Shown here one piece after another: positions 7,613-14,113 of a stretch of 33,253 nt of DNA. A model generated the notes under the pieces. It saw only the letters and a list, made by a program, of their open reading frames with translations, was not told the DNA's origin and did no database searches. The position numbers were made by a program, and so were the translations under genes. How positions within the stretch are numbered: the stretch's first letter is position 1; every line of letters starts with the position of its first letter. This DNA comes from Verrucomicrobiota bacterium (GTDB taxonomy: Bacteria > Verrucomicrobiota > Lentisphaeria > JABSQK01 > JAJFLO01), in NCBI GenBank assembly GCA_021772635.1, contig JAJFLP010000124.1, forward strand, positions 1-33,253. Direction: 5' to 3'.

Positions 7613-7926
7613 ATAAGGCCATAGAAATCTCGGACAGGATTGATCGAATTAGACGAGCGTTACCGGGGCCGCGACGTCACGTGTTCAATCAGAATCTTGC
7701 GAAGGTCAGAAGTACTGAAAGCACTCTCGATGCGTTTCTAGCCGCATTAGAATCGATGCTGAAGATTGGGGTGAGCGCACCGACAGAAAAGTCCCTCGGT
7801 TGCCTAAAGACCGAAACAGAGAATCAGAAGCGCCGACAAGTAGACGAATGGCTCCGCGACTATGAAGTGGTTCACGGGCTTATACGGTTCCCGCTCAAGA
7901 GTTACCCAAGAGAGGCGATGCTATGA
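7609..7926 (+). CDS. Small unknown protein downstream of the primase
   Basis: 105 aa beginning with TTG that overlaps the primase stop (TTGA), preceded by GAGAGGTGACAGG as ribosome binding site. Predicted soluble and helical; the first half is basic (DRIDRIRRALPGPRRHVF), followed by a helical region (TLDAFLAALESML) and a charged C terminus (KRRQVDEWLRDYEVV). Not recognised. It overlaps the start of the broken ERCC4 gene by ATGA, so the four genes 4675-7926 form one translationally coupled unit. Confidence 0.6.
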   Translation: MNKAIEISDRIDRIRRALPGPRRHVFNQNLAKVRSTESTLDAFLAALESMLKIGVSAPTEKSLGCLKTETENQKRRQVDEWLRDYEVVHGLIRFPLKSYPREAML

Positions 7927-8183
7927 ATAATCACGACTTCATTATTGTCGTAGATTCGAGGGAACGAACCCCGTTTTATTTTGGAGATTGGCCTACGACT
8001 CCCGGAACGCTTACGAGCGGCGACTATTCGATTGTCGGGAGTGTGGCCTCGTGGTAGACCCGGTATTCGGTGTCGGTCGTTTTTGCCGGTAGCCAAGACG
8101 TCCAATTTGCGCTGGTGACAATGCGAACAGTTCTCAAAAGTCTTCGAGAGTGTCGTATAACTAGTGCTGGCGACCGCGGTTGA
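7923..8183 (+). pseudogene. ERCC4-type nuclease remnant: core deleted plus in-frame amber
   Basis: The frame from ATG 7923 reads IIVVDSRERTPFYFGDW... LTSGDYSIVGS, the N-terminal signature of ERCC4 nucleases (VDSRE, PF, GDYS). It stops at TAG (8055-8057) and, in the same frame, continues TRYSVSVVFAGSQD... and stops at 8181. The FAGS segment followed by a hydrophobic helix matches the C-terminal end of the same domain. The middle part carrying the catalytic ERK motif is missing, so about 100 codons appear deleted and a CAG-to-TAG change is likely at the join. Expected intact length is about 150-220 aa versus 86 codons here. The ATGA overlap with the preceding gene shows it was a member of the operon. 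The C-terminal assignment is weaker than the N-terminal one. Confidence 0.65.
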
Positions 8184-8224
8184 AGCGGGGATTTCAGAAA
8201 AATGTAGCACAAGGATCAATTAAA

Positions 8225-8638
8225 ATGGCTTGGGAGCAACGGGGTAACGGGTCTTATTACTACCGAAAGGTTCGAGAAGGATCACGGGTTCGATCAGAAT
8301 ACGCAGGAGCAGGACTTGTTGGCGAGTTGTCCGCTGAGTACGATCGAATTTCTCGACGCGAACGTGAAATAAAGCGGAGCGCGCACAAAATCACACGGGA
8401 AGTTGATGCCGAGACAGATCGGCAACTTGCGGCTGTGGAGGCTGATATTTCGGCGGTTACCGGCGCGGTCCTTTATGCGAGCGGTTTTTACTATCGAAAA
8501 GGGGAATGGAGGAGGCGAAGGAATGCAAAACAGCGAGACTCCGGGGCGAGTTCAAGTCGCGATGGGGGAGATCAGAGAATTACAGAAAAGAATGGATCAA
8601 GCGAAAGAGCCGGATCCGGCAGACGTCGATCGGGTTAG
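8225..8638 (+). CDS. MAWE-type mobile-element protein, first of pair
   Basis: 137 aa from ATG 8225 (AAGGA about 10 bases upstream); an earlier in-frame start at 8180 lies inside the broken nuclease gene. The N terminus (MAWEQRGNGSYYYRKVREG, SEYAGAGLVGELSAEYD) and a later segment (LYASGFYYRKGEWRRRR) match a family I know from hypothetical proteins of Planctomycetota, Cyanobacteria and Chloroflexota that begin MAWEKRERG.YY and end with a GEWRKRR-like motif; no function is established. A charged central helix (REREIKRSAHKITREVDAE) suggests a coiled coil. The C-terminal 38 residues are read from DNA that also encodes the next protein in another frame and are probably a non-conserved extension. 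Confidence 0.72.
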   Translation: MAWEQRGNGSYYYRKVREGSRVRSEYAGAGLVGELSAEYDRISRREREIKRSAHKITREVDAETDRQLAAVEADISAVTGAVLYASGFYYRKGEWRRRRNAKQRDSGASSSRDGGDQRITEKNGSSERAGSGRRRSG

Positions 8639-9077
8639 GAAACTAGTGCGAGAGGAGCCGTCTACGCTGTCTTACGCTTTATCAGCAAGCGGATCCTTAC
8701 GGTATGAGCTGATCGAAAAAATTACTAGTGGTTTTCCCCGCGGATACCTGCTTGCTGAAATCGATACATTGAAAAAAGAACTGGAGCATGATACAGCTAC
8801 GCGCTTAGAACAACTCTTAATCGAGCACATACTGACCACTAAAATACGGCTCGATTGTGCAGAGAGCGGGTATAACAAGTACGTCGTGAATCAGTCAATA
8901 TCGTACAAGGATCGGGCTCATTGGGAGAAAGTGTTGACAGCTAGCCAGGGGCGATACTTGAAAGCAGTGGAATCATTGCAGAAAGTGCGGGGCCTGGCAC
9001 GGAGAACACCGGCATTGCAAATCAACATAGCTGCCGAGGGCGGAAAGCAGGTCAACGTGCAGGATGATGCGAAATGA
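8523..9077 (+). CDS. Partner of the MAWE-type protein
   Basis: 184 aa from ATG 8523, chosen for the strong GGAGGAGGCGAAGGA just upstream; a further in-frame ATG at 8403 lies well inside the previous gene. The gene overlaps the previous one by 116 bp in a different frame. The middle is helical and Leu-rich (YELIEKITSGFPRG, LLAEIDTLKKELEHD), and the end (LARRTPALQINIAAEGGKQVNVQ) resembles the C terminus of the companion proteins that usually follow the MAWE family. Function is unknown; no signal peptide or membrane segment. It appears to be the last gene of the integrative element. Confidence 0.68.
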   Translation: MQNSETPGRVQVAMGEIRELQKRMDQAKEPDPADVDRVRKLVREEPSTLSYALSASGSLRYELIEKITSGFPRGYLLAEIDTLKKELEHDTATRLEQLLIEHILTTKIRLDCAESGYNKYVVNQSISYKDRAHWEKVLTASQGRYLKAVESLQKVRGLARRTPALQINIAAEGGKQVNVQDDAK

Positions 9078-9248
9078 GTACTGGGAGTATGAATCATTTC
9101 CTGCCTAAATATTTATATTATAATATATAACTTGTTATCATTTAATAAATAAGCCTTCTCCGACCGCTGTTATGGAGAGAGCTCCTTGTTAGGATAATCT
9201 ATTATCGTGGGAATTGAGGCTAGTTCAGCGAATAAATCAGTGATATAT

Positions 9249-12200
9249 TTATAGTCCGCTTGGGCTTGGATAAGATTGCGTACTCATGCTGTTTATCCAG
9301 TATCCTTTTCCGACCTCCAGCTGTCCCGCATCACGACCAACGGGCTTGAACCTCTTCCCGTCCCAGTACCAGATGGTGTCGTTTATTTGGGCATTATACG
9401 GATTATCGATATCAATTGCCGGACCAAAAAGATTCCAGCCGATTTGTAATTCCTTATTTCTATTTACATTAATGCGGGGCTGACCTGGAAAACTCTTGTT
9501 TGTACTTTTCCTGGCAAGAATCCAATATCCGCAAAGTGCTGCGAGATTCTCACTTTTTCCCTTCGCGGTTAGGAATGATTGATCGCCGTTATTTTCCCAT
9601 CCCCATATATTACCAACCAAAACATCGCCCAAAATATTTCCGATAGTTTGGTCCGGATTGATGGGCAATGATATCAGATTCCATCCCTCTCCGAGCGATA
9701 AGATAAAATCTATTATCGTCACTTCGTGGGTCGATTGCGTCCCGACCGTCGCCGCGCCACTGGTCACCGCCAGCGCGAGGTCCACATCCTCATTGCCCTC
9801 AACAAGGTCGTCCGAACTTTGCGTCACCGCTACGTCCTTTGTATCTCCGTTGCCGCTGCCCGCCGTAAAGGTCACTGACGTCGTCGTCAGGGTATAATCT
9901 ATGCCGGGTGTCGCCCGCCCCGTCATCGCATCGTTCACCACAATGACTGCGTCGTCTTGCAGCGTTACCCCCGCCGAGATCACCAGATTCACCGTCAGCG
10001 TGTGCGGCGGATCGTCTTCCAAGACTTTGCTCGAACCCGATGCAAACTCGACCGTCGCCGAGTCCACGTCAGTGATCGTGATCACGTTCGACGTCTGGCC
10101 GTTGCCGGTCAACAGCGCCCCGTTGACCACCTCCAGCGTCACCGTCTGATCGCCTTCGACCAGTGTGTCGCTAGCCGCATCGAAGCTGACCGTCTGCGTT
10201 GCAGTGTTCCCCAGAGTGGCCGTGAACGTCACAGTCTTCGCACCCGCACCCGCATCGTAGTCCGCGTCCACAGCCGTCCCGTTCGTTGCCGAAACAGTGA
10301 CGGATGCATTGTTCTCCAGGGTGTTTCCTACGGTCGTCGTCAACACCAACGTGATGTCCGTCGCCGCTGCGTCATCTTCACCCACAGTTGTCGTTCCGTT
10401 TTGGAAGGCCACCGTCGCCGCGTCCGCGTCCGTTATCGTTACGGTGGCCATATCGTTCGGCGAATCGCCAACAAAATACGGTTCATTATCCGCCGCGGGC
10501 TGAAGCATCAGGATCACTGTCTCCGGCCCTTCTACGAGCGCGTCATTAATTGGCGCAATCGTTATCGTTGCGGTTCCGCTTGTCCCAACTGTAACCGTAC
10601 CGCTCAAAGCCGTGTAGTCCACATTTTCAGTCGTATCAGCCGTTCCGGTAAACGAGTAGCTTACATCCACATTCTCTGTCGGAGCCGGAGTCAAAGTCAC
10701 GGTAAAAGTAGCGGGGTCCGCCCCGTCTTCGTCACCGTCCGAATCAGTGGCTGCTATCGTTGCCACTATATTCGTCGGCGTAAATGTCGTAAAACCCTTG
10801 GTTAAGTCGTTCTTGTTTACGACATTCGTTGTCGTTCCATCCTGGTCAATTGTTCCTGTTATTGTCTTTTCTGCCGGGCCGACGACGTCGCCGACAAGTC
10901 GGTAAGTAAAGCTGAAAGGATTAGTAGGGACGACTGTCCAGGTGAAAACCACGGCTGTGTTGCTGCCGTTCCCTGTTACCGAATTCGGTGCGTTGGTGAC
11001 ACTAATGTCCAGCAACTCCGTGCCGGTGGTCCCGGCCGCGATTTCATAGAAATTATCAGTTTGATCGAATGAGGGAAAGGTTTCAGTCAACGTTATCTGA
11101 GTTGGACTACCCGAATAGGTTATTTCGACTGTGACTGTCAAACCGGCATCCGCGTCCGTTCCCGCCTTTGCCAGGTCGGCGTGATCTCGCGTTGCGATGA
11201 TCGCCGAGTCAGATCCGATAACGGTAACAGTACCAGTGGCTGTCGCCGGAGTGCCTGCATTATCCTGTATAGTATAGGTGAAGGTTTTGTATGTTGACGC
11301 ATCACCTAAAGTGGATACAAAATTTACGGGGGGGGTATAGCTGATGGTTGAACCCGTGAAGGTTGCGGAGCCGTTGCCACTGGGGACATTAACTCCTGTT
11401 ATCGTAATAGTTTCTCCAGCGTTGGGATCAAAATCGTTGGCGAGGACATCAACGTCAATCGCGGCAGGGGATGCGCTTGAGAACGCTATGATTGTATCGT
11501 TCCTAGCGATCAGAGCGATATTATCATTAGCAAATACGATTAGCAGTGTGGTACTACCGCCTGTAGAGCCGGTTAATAGAAGCGCGTCTGTCGTCGCCAT
11601 GTCTGCCACGAGTTCGCTGTTGTCAGATTTGCGAAGAATTTTTGCGGTGTTAAATCCTTGAGAAGTCTTCGCTGCATCGACAGTGGCGGTATCCCAAGCC
11701 ACCGTAATGTCTGAACTATCGGCCCCGGACGGGAAGCCGAAATCAACGACTAACTCCCACGTCACACTTGCCGCGAACGGTCGCGCATCAATCGCTAAAT
11801 CGGTTTTAACGACGTTTGGATCGGCAAAATCCTTCTCGAAGCTCGCGAAACCTTTTAGGAATGGTGATGCCGGCGCAGGTACGTCAAATCGAAGAAAGGA
11901 GCCCATATCTCCAAAGCTGACGTTTTGTGTACTGTCGGTACCGATATCGAAAAGATCGTCGCCGGCATCGTATTCTTCGCTGACAGTTCCCGTATTCTGC
12001 CAAACATCTTCATTCGCAGACCGTACGCCGTCCGGCCCTTCATCTCCAACCGGGTCTTCATCGTAGAAAAACAGGTCCGTCTCGAAATCTTCGGCTGCTC
12101 GTTGGTCAAGACCAAAGCCGTATCCGCTGCCGCCACCATAATTATCACCGGTGAACGTCAGCCCAATGAAAATACTCGGTGTAATTTCTCGCACAATTTG

Positions 12201-12269
12201 CTGGGCTGTGACAGCAACACCGAAAAACAGTAGAAAGGTACTCGAATACAAAATGAATTTACTTTCCAT
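9249..12269 (-). CDS. Large secreted Calx-beta / cadherin-like surface protein
   Basis: 1006 aa. A signal peptide is obvious (ILYSSTFLLFFGVAVTA, residues about 6-22) and GGAG precedes the ATG. After a low-complexity Asp/Gly-rich N-terminal region comes a cadherin-like module (about 270-350, VDVLANDFDPNAGETI), a conserved-repeat-like segment, then at least three Calx-beta modules (about 500-830) with TVTITDAD, VEGPETV and VEGDQTV motifs. The C terminus (about 860-1000) has GWNLISLPI and GYWI, twice, a module common in surface proteins of uncultured phyla. Calx-beta repeats bind Ca2+ and mediate adhesion in known proteins. The DNA encoding the Calx-beta modules is clearly more GC-rich than its flanks. 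No LPXTG or Por-type sorting signal is seen at the C terminus. Confidence 0.85.
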   Translation of the reverse strand: MESKFILYSSTFLLFFGVAVTAQQIVREITPSIFIGLTFTGDNYGGGSGYGFGLDQRAAEDFETDLFFYDEDPVGDEGPDGVRSANEDVWQNTGTVSEEYDAGDDLFDIGTDSTQNVSFGDMGSFLRFDVPAPASPFLKGFASFEKDFADPNVVKTDLAIDARPFAASVTWELVVDFGFPSGADSSDITVAWDTATVDAAKTSQGFNTAKILRKSDNSELVADMATTDALLLTGSTGGSTTLLIVFANDNIALIARNDTIIAFSSASPAAIDVDVLANDFDPNAGETITITGVNVPSGNGSATFTGSTISYTPPVNFVSTLGDASTYKTFTYTIQDNAGTPATATGTVTVIGSDSAIIATRDHADLAKAGTDADAGLTVTVEITYSGSPTQITLTETFPSFDQTDNFYEIAAGTTGTELLDISVTNAPNSVTGNGSNTAVVFTWTVVPTNPFSFTYRLVGDVVGPAEKTITGTIDQDGTTTNVVNKNDLTKGFTTFTPTNIVATIAATDSDGDEDGADPATFTVTLTPAPTENVDVSYSFTGTADTTENVDYTALSGTVTVGTSGTATITIAPINDALVEGPETVILMLQPAADNEPYFVGDSPNDMATVTITDADAATVAFQNGTTTVGEDDAAATDITLVLTTTVGNTLENNASVTVSATNGTAVDADYDAGAGAKTVTFTATLGNTATQTVSFDAASDTLVEGDQTVTLEVVNGALLTGNGQTSNVITITDVDSATVEFASGSSKVLEDDPPHTLTVNLVISAGVTLQDDAVIVVNDAMTGRATPGIDYTLTTTSVTFTAGSGNGDTKDVAVTQSSDDLVEGNEDVDLALAVTSGAATVGTQSTHEVTIIDFILSLGEGWNLISLPINPDQTIGNILGDVLVGNIWGWENNGDQSFLTAKGKSENLAALCGYWILARKSTNKSFPGQPRINVNRNKELQIGWNLFGPAIDIDNPYNAQINDTIWYWDGKRFKPVGRDAGQLEVGKGYWINSMSTQSYPSPSGL

Positions 12270-12295
12270 AACGCTAATTCTCCGGTATCTGATGG

Positions 12296-12511
12296 TTATT
12301 CTCGTTTCTTTTTTATCCTATTTATCAATTCACCCAAATCTGGAATTAGCCAAACGAACACTGCAACTACGAAAATCCATAGCGACGTTTCATCAAATCT
12401 CAATTCGGGTCAAATTGCACGTGCTATAACAATCGCGATGGCGATCAGAACGATGACACCCCGTCCCCATCTTGGTGTGAGAGGCGAAAGTTTCTTTGAT
12501 TCATTTTTCAA
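12296..12511 (-). pseudogene. Small two-TM membrane protein gene split by in-frame TGA
   Basis: From TTG 12511 (preceded by AGGAAACG) the frame gives MKNESKKLSPLTPRWGRG plus a hydrophobic helix, then a TGA at 12410-12412, and without a frame change a second hydrophobic helix (SLWIFVVAVFVWLIP) and a basic end, stopping at 12296. Both halves look like one 71-residue membrane protein; TGG to TGA would explain the break. It lies 26 bp upstream of the large surface protein on the same strand. Alternatives: a real 33-aa peptide, or recoding. No other evidence of TGA recoding is seen here. Confidence 0.5.
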
Positions 12512-12694
12512 TCGGATCGTTTCCTATTCTGAGCTAACAGTTAATTAGATGGAAATATGAATATTGCGATTAGATAGAATCTGCTTAACATAAACGCTAA
12601 AATCGTCAATTTTAGAAGCAACTTCAATAACCCCGCGTGTTAGCTGATTGTTCACGTGAAGTATTGAAATATGTGAGTTCCGGAGTATATTACT

Positions 12695-12814
12695 TAATAA
12701 TTCATCAAGAGTGGTGTGAGGGAATGGCCCTTAGAACGCCCGGCAACCTGTCCAATGGATAAGGTGCCAATGCCAAATCGATGCGGCTCCGTAATCGGAG
12801 CAATAATTTAATTG
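12695..12814 (+). promoter_or_regulatory. SAM-I (S-box) riboswitch
   Basis: The conserved S-box core is present in order: ATCAAGAG, GTGAGGGAATGGCCC (kink-turn and P2), GCCCGGCAACC, a P3 stem (CCTGTCC / GGATAAGG), GGTGCCAATGCC, and a P4 stem (GCTCCG-TAAT-CGGAGC). This is the class that binds S-adenosylmethionine and normally switches off methionine or SAM genes through a downstream terminator, which is found at 12820-12853. The gene it precedes is not a recognisable methionine gene. P1 is weak and AT-rich by eye. Confidence 0.85.
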
Positions 12815-12819
12815 TGGCC

Positions 12820-12853
12820 AACCCCTCGTCTTTCAAAGGCGTGGGGTTTTTTA
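12820..12853 (+). terminator. Riboswitch expression-platform terminator
   Basis: AACCCCTCGTC / GGCGTGGGGTT pairs with one T-T mismatch around an 8-nt loop and is followed by TTTTTT. It lies 5 bases after the SAM-I aptamer, as expected for a transcription-attenuation expression platform. Confidence 0.8.
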
Positions 12854-12931
12854 TTGGTTTCGTTCGATTTCCTGCCAGTCCCTCTTGCCGTTGTATCTCA
12901 ACAAAATTCATACAAGAGGAGGACTCTCACC

Positions 12932-13603
12932 ATGGCCAAGACCACAGACGTGAAATGTAAGATCGTGCAGGCAGCACCGGACGACCCGATCTACTCACAA
13001 GGTTGGACAGTCTCAGTCGGCTCGTTTGGCGGCTTCAGGGGTTCTACGACAAGTATCGAGCCAGCGGAATCGGCTGAGGAGGCAGCGCAGCGGGAGGCTA
13101 TGGAATTGGAGGAACAGTGTTTCCTCGACGCCCGCCAAACCTGTCCATTCTGCGGCACAAAAGATGGCGTTTGCGATCATCTCGTGGCGACAGTTGATTA
13201 CAGTTATGATTCGGTTGATGCAGGTTTTCTATTCGACAACGAAGAGTTGGTCCAGGGAGCAATTCAAGAGGCATTTTTCGCTGCTTACATAAGCGGGGGC
13301 GCCTTCTCTGTGTCTGGTAACTCGAGTGAATTAGATTCCCTCTGGGAAACCGCTGAGGTCTTTGCATCCGACTCTGAACTCGAGATAGACTTTAGGTACT
13401 ACGGATTATATCGATTCATCGCAAAACGACTCAAGGCCGCCGGCGCTGTTGGAACTGATCATGAAGCAACCTTCGGACCTGGTCGTTCGTCAGAATTGTG
13501 CCATTTGTTCGCGTCGAATCCGGAGGAGGTCGTCAATGTCTACAGAACTCGCCTCGATGCCGAACTGGAAGAATGGTTAGCCAAGTGCCATAGGGAAACG
13601 TGA
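12932..13603 (+). CDS. Unknown CPFCG-containing protein under a SAM-I riboswitch
   Basis: 223 aa from ATG 12932, with GAGGAGG 13-19 bases upstream; an earlier in-frame start at 12812 would lie in the riboswitch terminator. Not recognised. A possible metal site CPFCG...CDH (about residues 70-82) is the only motif. The sequence is acidic, soluble and without signal peptide; it ends in a helical region (VNVYRTRLDAELEEWLAKCH). The N-terminal part (SQGWTVSVGSFGGFRGS) is beta-like. Its leader carries the SAM-I aptamer and terminator, so expression should fall when SAM is high. Whether that link is functional, or the riboswitch was left behind when a methionine gene was replaced, cannot be told. It heads a run of three short genes. 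Confidence 0.75.
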   Translation: MAKTTDVKCKIVQAAPDDPIYSQGWTVSVGSFGGFRGSTTSIEPAESAEEAAQREAMELEEQCFLDARQTCPFCGTKDGVCDHLVATVDYSYDSVDAGFLFDNEELVQGAIQEAFFAAYISGGAFSVSGNSSELDSLWETAEVFASDSELEIDFRYYGLYRFIAKRLKAAGAVGTDHEATFGPGRSSELCHLFASNPEEVVNVYRTRLDAELEEWLAKCHRET

Positions 13604-13614
13604 GGGAAATAATC

Positions 13615-13806
13615 ATGGTCAAAGCGAGAGATTTACCTACTACGGAACGCTTCGTGAAAGCGGACGATCCGATCTTTGCCGGCAAGCCTACGTTCTTTTC
13701 GGTAAGAAGATCGACGCTGCAAACAGAAACTTTGATTGAGAAAAAAGAAGGACTAGAGAGACATGGCCAAGAAACTGATAGGACTGTACAAGATAGAACG
13801 CGATGA
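13615..13806 (+). CDS. Small unknown protein
   Basis: 63 aa from ATG 13615, preceded by GAGGGAA; a GTG at 13600 in frame is an alternative but overlaps the previous stop. The sequence is charged and ends with a basic tail (GQETDRTVQDRTR). No recognised domain. It follows the CPFCG protein by 11 bp and its 3' end overlaps the next ORF by 44 bp in another frame, so one of these two may not be real. Confidence 0.4.
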   Translation: MVKARDLPTTERFVKADDPIFAGKPTFFSVRRSTLQTETLIEKKEGLERHGQETDRTVQDRTR

Positions 13807-13948
13807 ATCGGTAGAAGAGTTCAAGGAGAGGGTTAAGGCCGATTTAAGGAAGCAAGGCTTGTTGCCAGCAAAAGGGGGCGAACGGAAGGCTTCGATTCAG
13901 CCGATAGAAACCTCATCCTCGCACGCCAGAAGTGATATAGACATGTAG
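13763..13948 (+). CDS. Small basic unknown protein
   Basis: 61 aa with ATG 13763 and an AAGGAC / AGAGAG purine tract just upstream. Basic, with an amphipathic charged helix (DESVEEFKERVKADLRKQG) and a Ser-rich end. Not recognised. It is the last of the three short plus-strand genes downstream of the riboswitch. Confidence 0.45.
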   Translation: MAKKLIGLYKIERDESVEEFKERVKADLRKQGLLPAKGGERKASIQPIETSSSHARSDIDM

Positions 13949-13971
13949 TCCCGGGAACGCAGAATTGATTA

Positions 13972-14094
13972 TCATCCTTCGTCGCCAGTGCTCCTGTCGT
14001 AGCGAATCTCTCCTGTTTTTTTATCGATGCAAACTAATCGTGAAGTATAAAAAAGAAAAACAGACGACCAACCGCAAAATAGTGTAATAGTCAT
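13972..14094 (-). CDS. Tiny membrane/secreted peptide ORF (weak)
   Basis: 40 aa, starting 19 bp downstream of the stop of the large membrane protein on the same strand. The N-terminal 16 residues are hydrophobic (ITLFCGWSSVFLFY), and the rest is a polar tail with IDKKTGEIRYDRSTGDEG. No Shine-Dalgarno sequence is obvious, which weakens the call. It could be the last small gene of the operon or chance. Confidence 0.3.
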   Translation of the reverse strand: MTITLFCGWSSVFLFYTSRLVCIDKKTGEIRYDRSTGDEG

Positions 14095-14113
14095 AATCTA
14101 ATGGCAACAACGG

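Larger units (their letters stand above)
1136..9077. mobile_element. Putative integrative element with replication module (satellite/PICI-like)
   Basis: The segment runs from the split tRNA-fMet half (attL) through a tyrosine recombinase, an AlpA-like HTH protein, a primase/AAA+ protein with an iteron-like array at its 3' end, a broken ERCC4 nuclease gene and the MAWE pair, almost all on the plus strand with many ATGA/TTGA overlaps. Beyond 9077 the gene direction flips and the next 170 bp are AT-rich and empty, so I place the right edge near there, without having found attR. The gene order resembles phage-inducible islands or small self-replicating integrative elements. No capsid, terminase, relaxase or conjugation gene is seen. 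Confidence 0.6.

Noticed and set aside
8055..8057. Amber stop in the ERCC4 remnant as possible stop-codon recoding
   Set aside because: The catalytic core is missing too, so decay explains it better; no suppressor tRNA or other recoded gene is seen.
9957..10805. Long open frame of 282 codons on the plus strand inside the surface protein gene
   Set aside because: Arg/Cys/His-rich antisense shadow of the GC-rich Calx-beta coding DNA; no family features and no start signal.
12548..12709. 54-codon open frame on the minus strand (ends ...KIDDFSVYVKQIL...) overlapping the riboswitch leader
   Set aside because: No ATG/GTG/TTG start upstream before a stop, short, and partly antisense to the SAM-I aptamer. 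Could be a fossil of a gene, but there is not enough to call.
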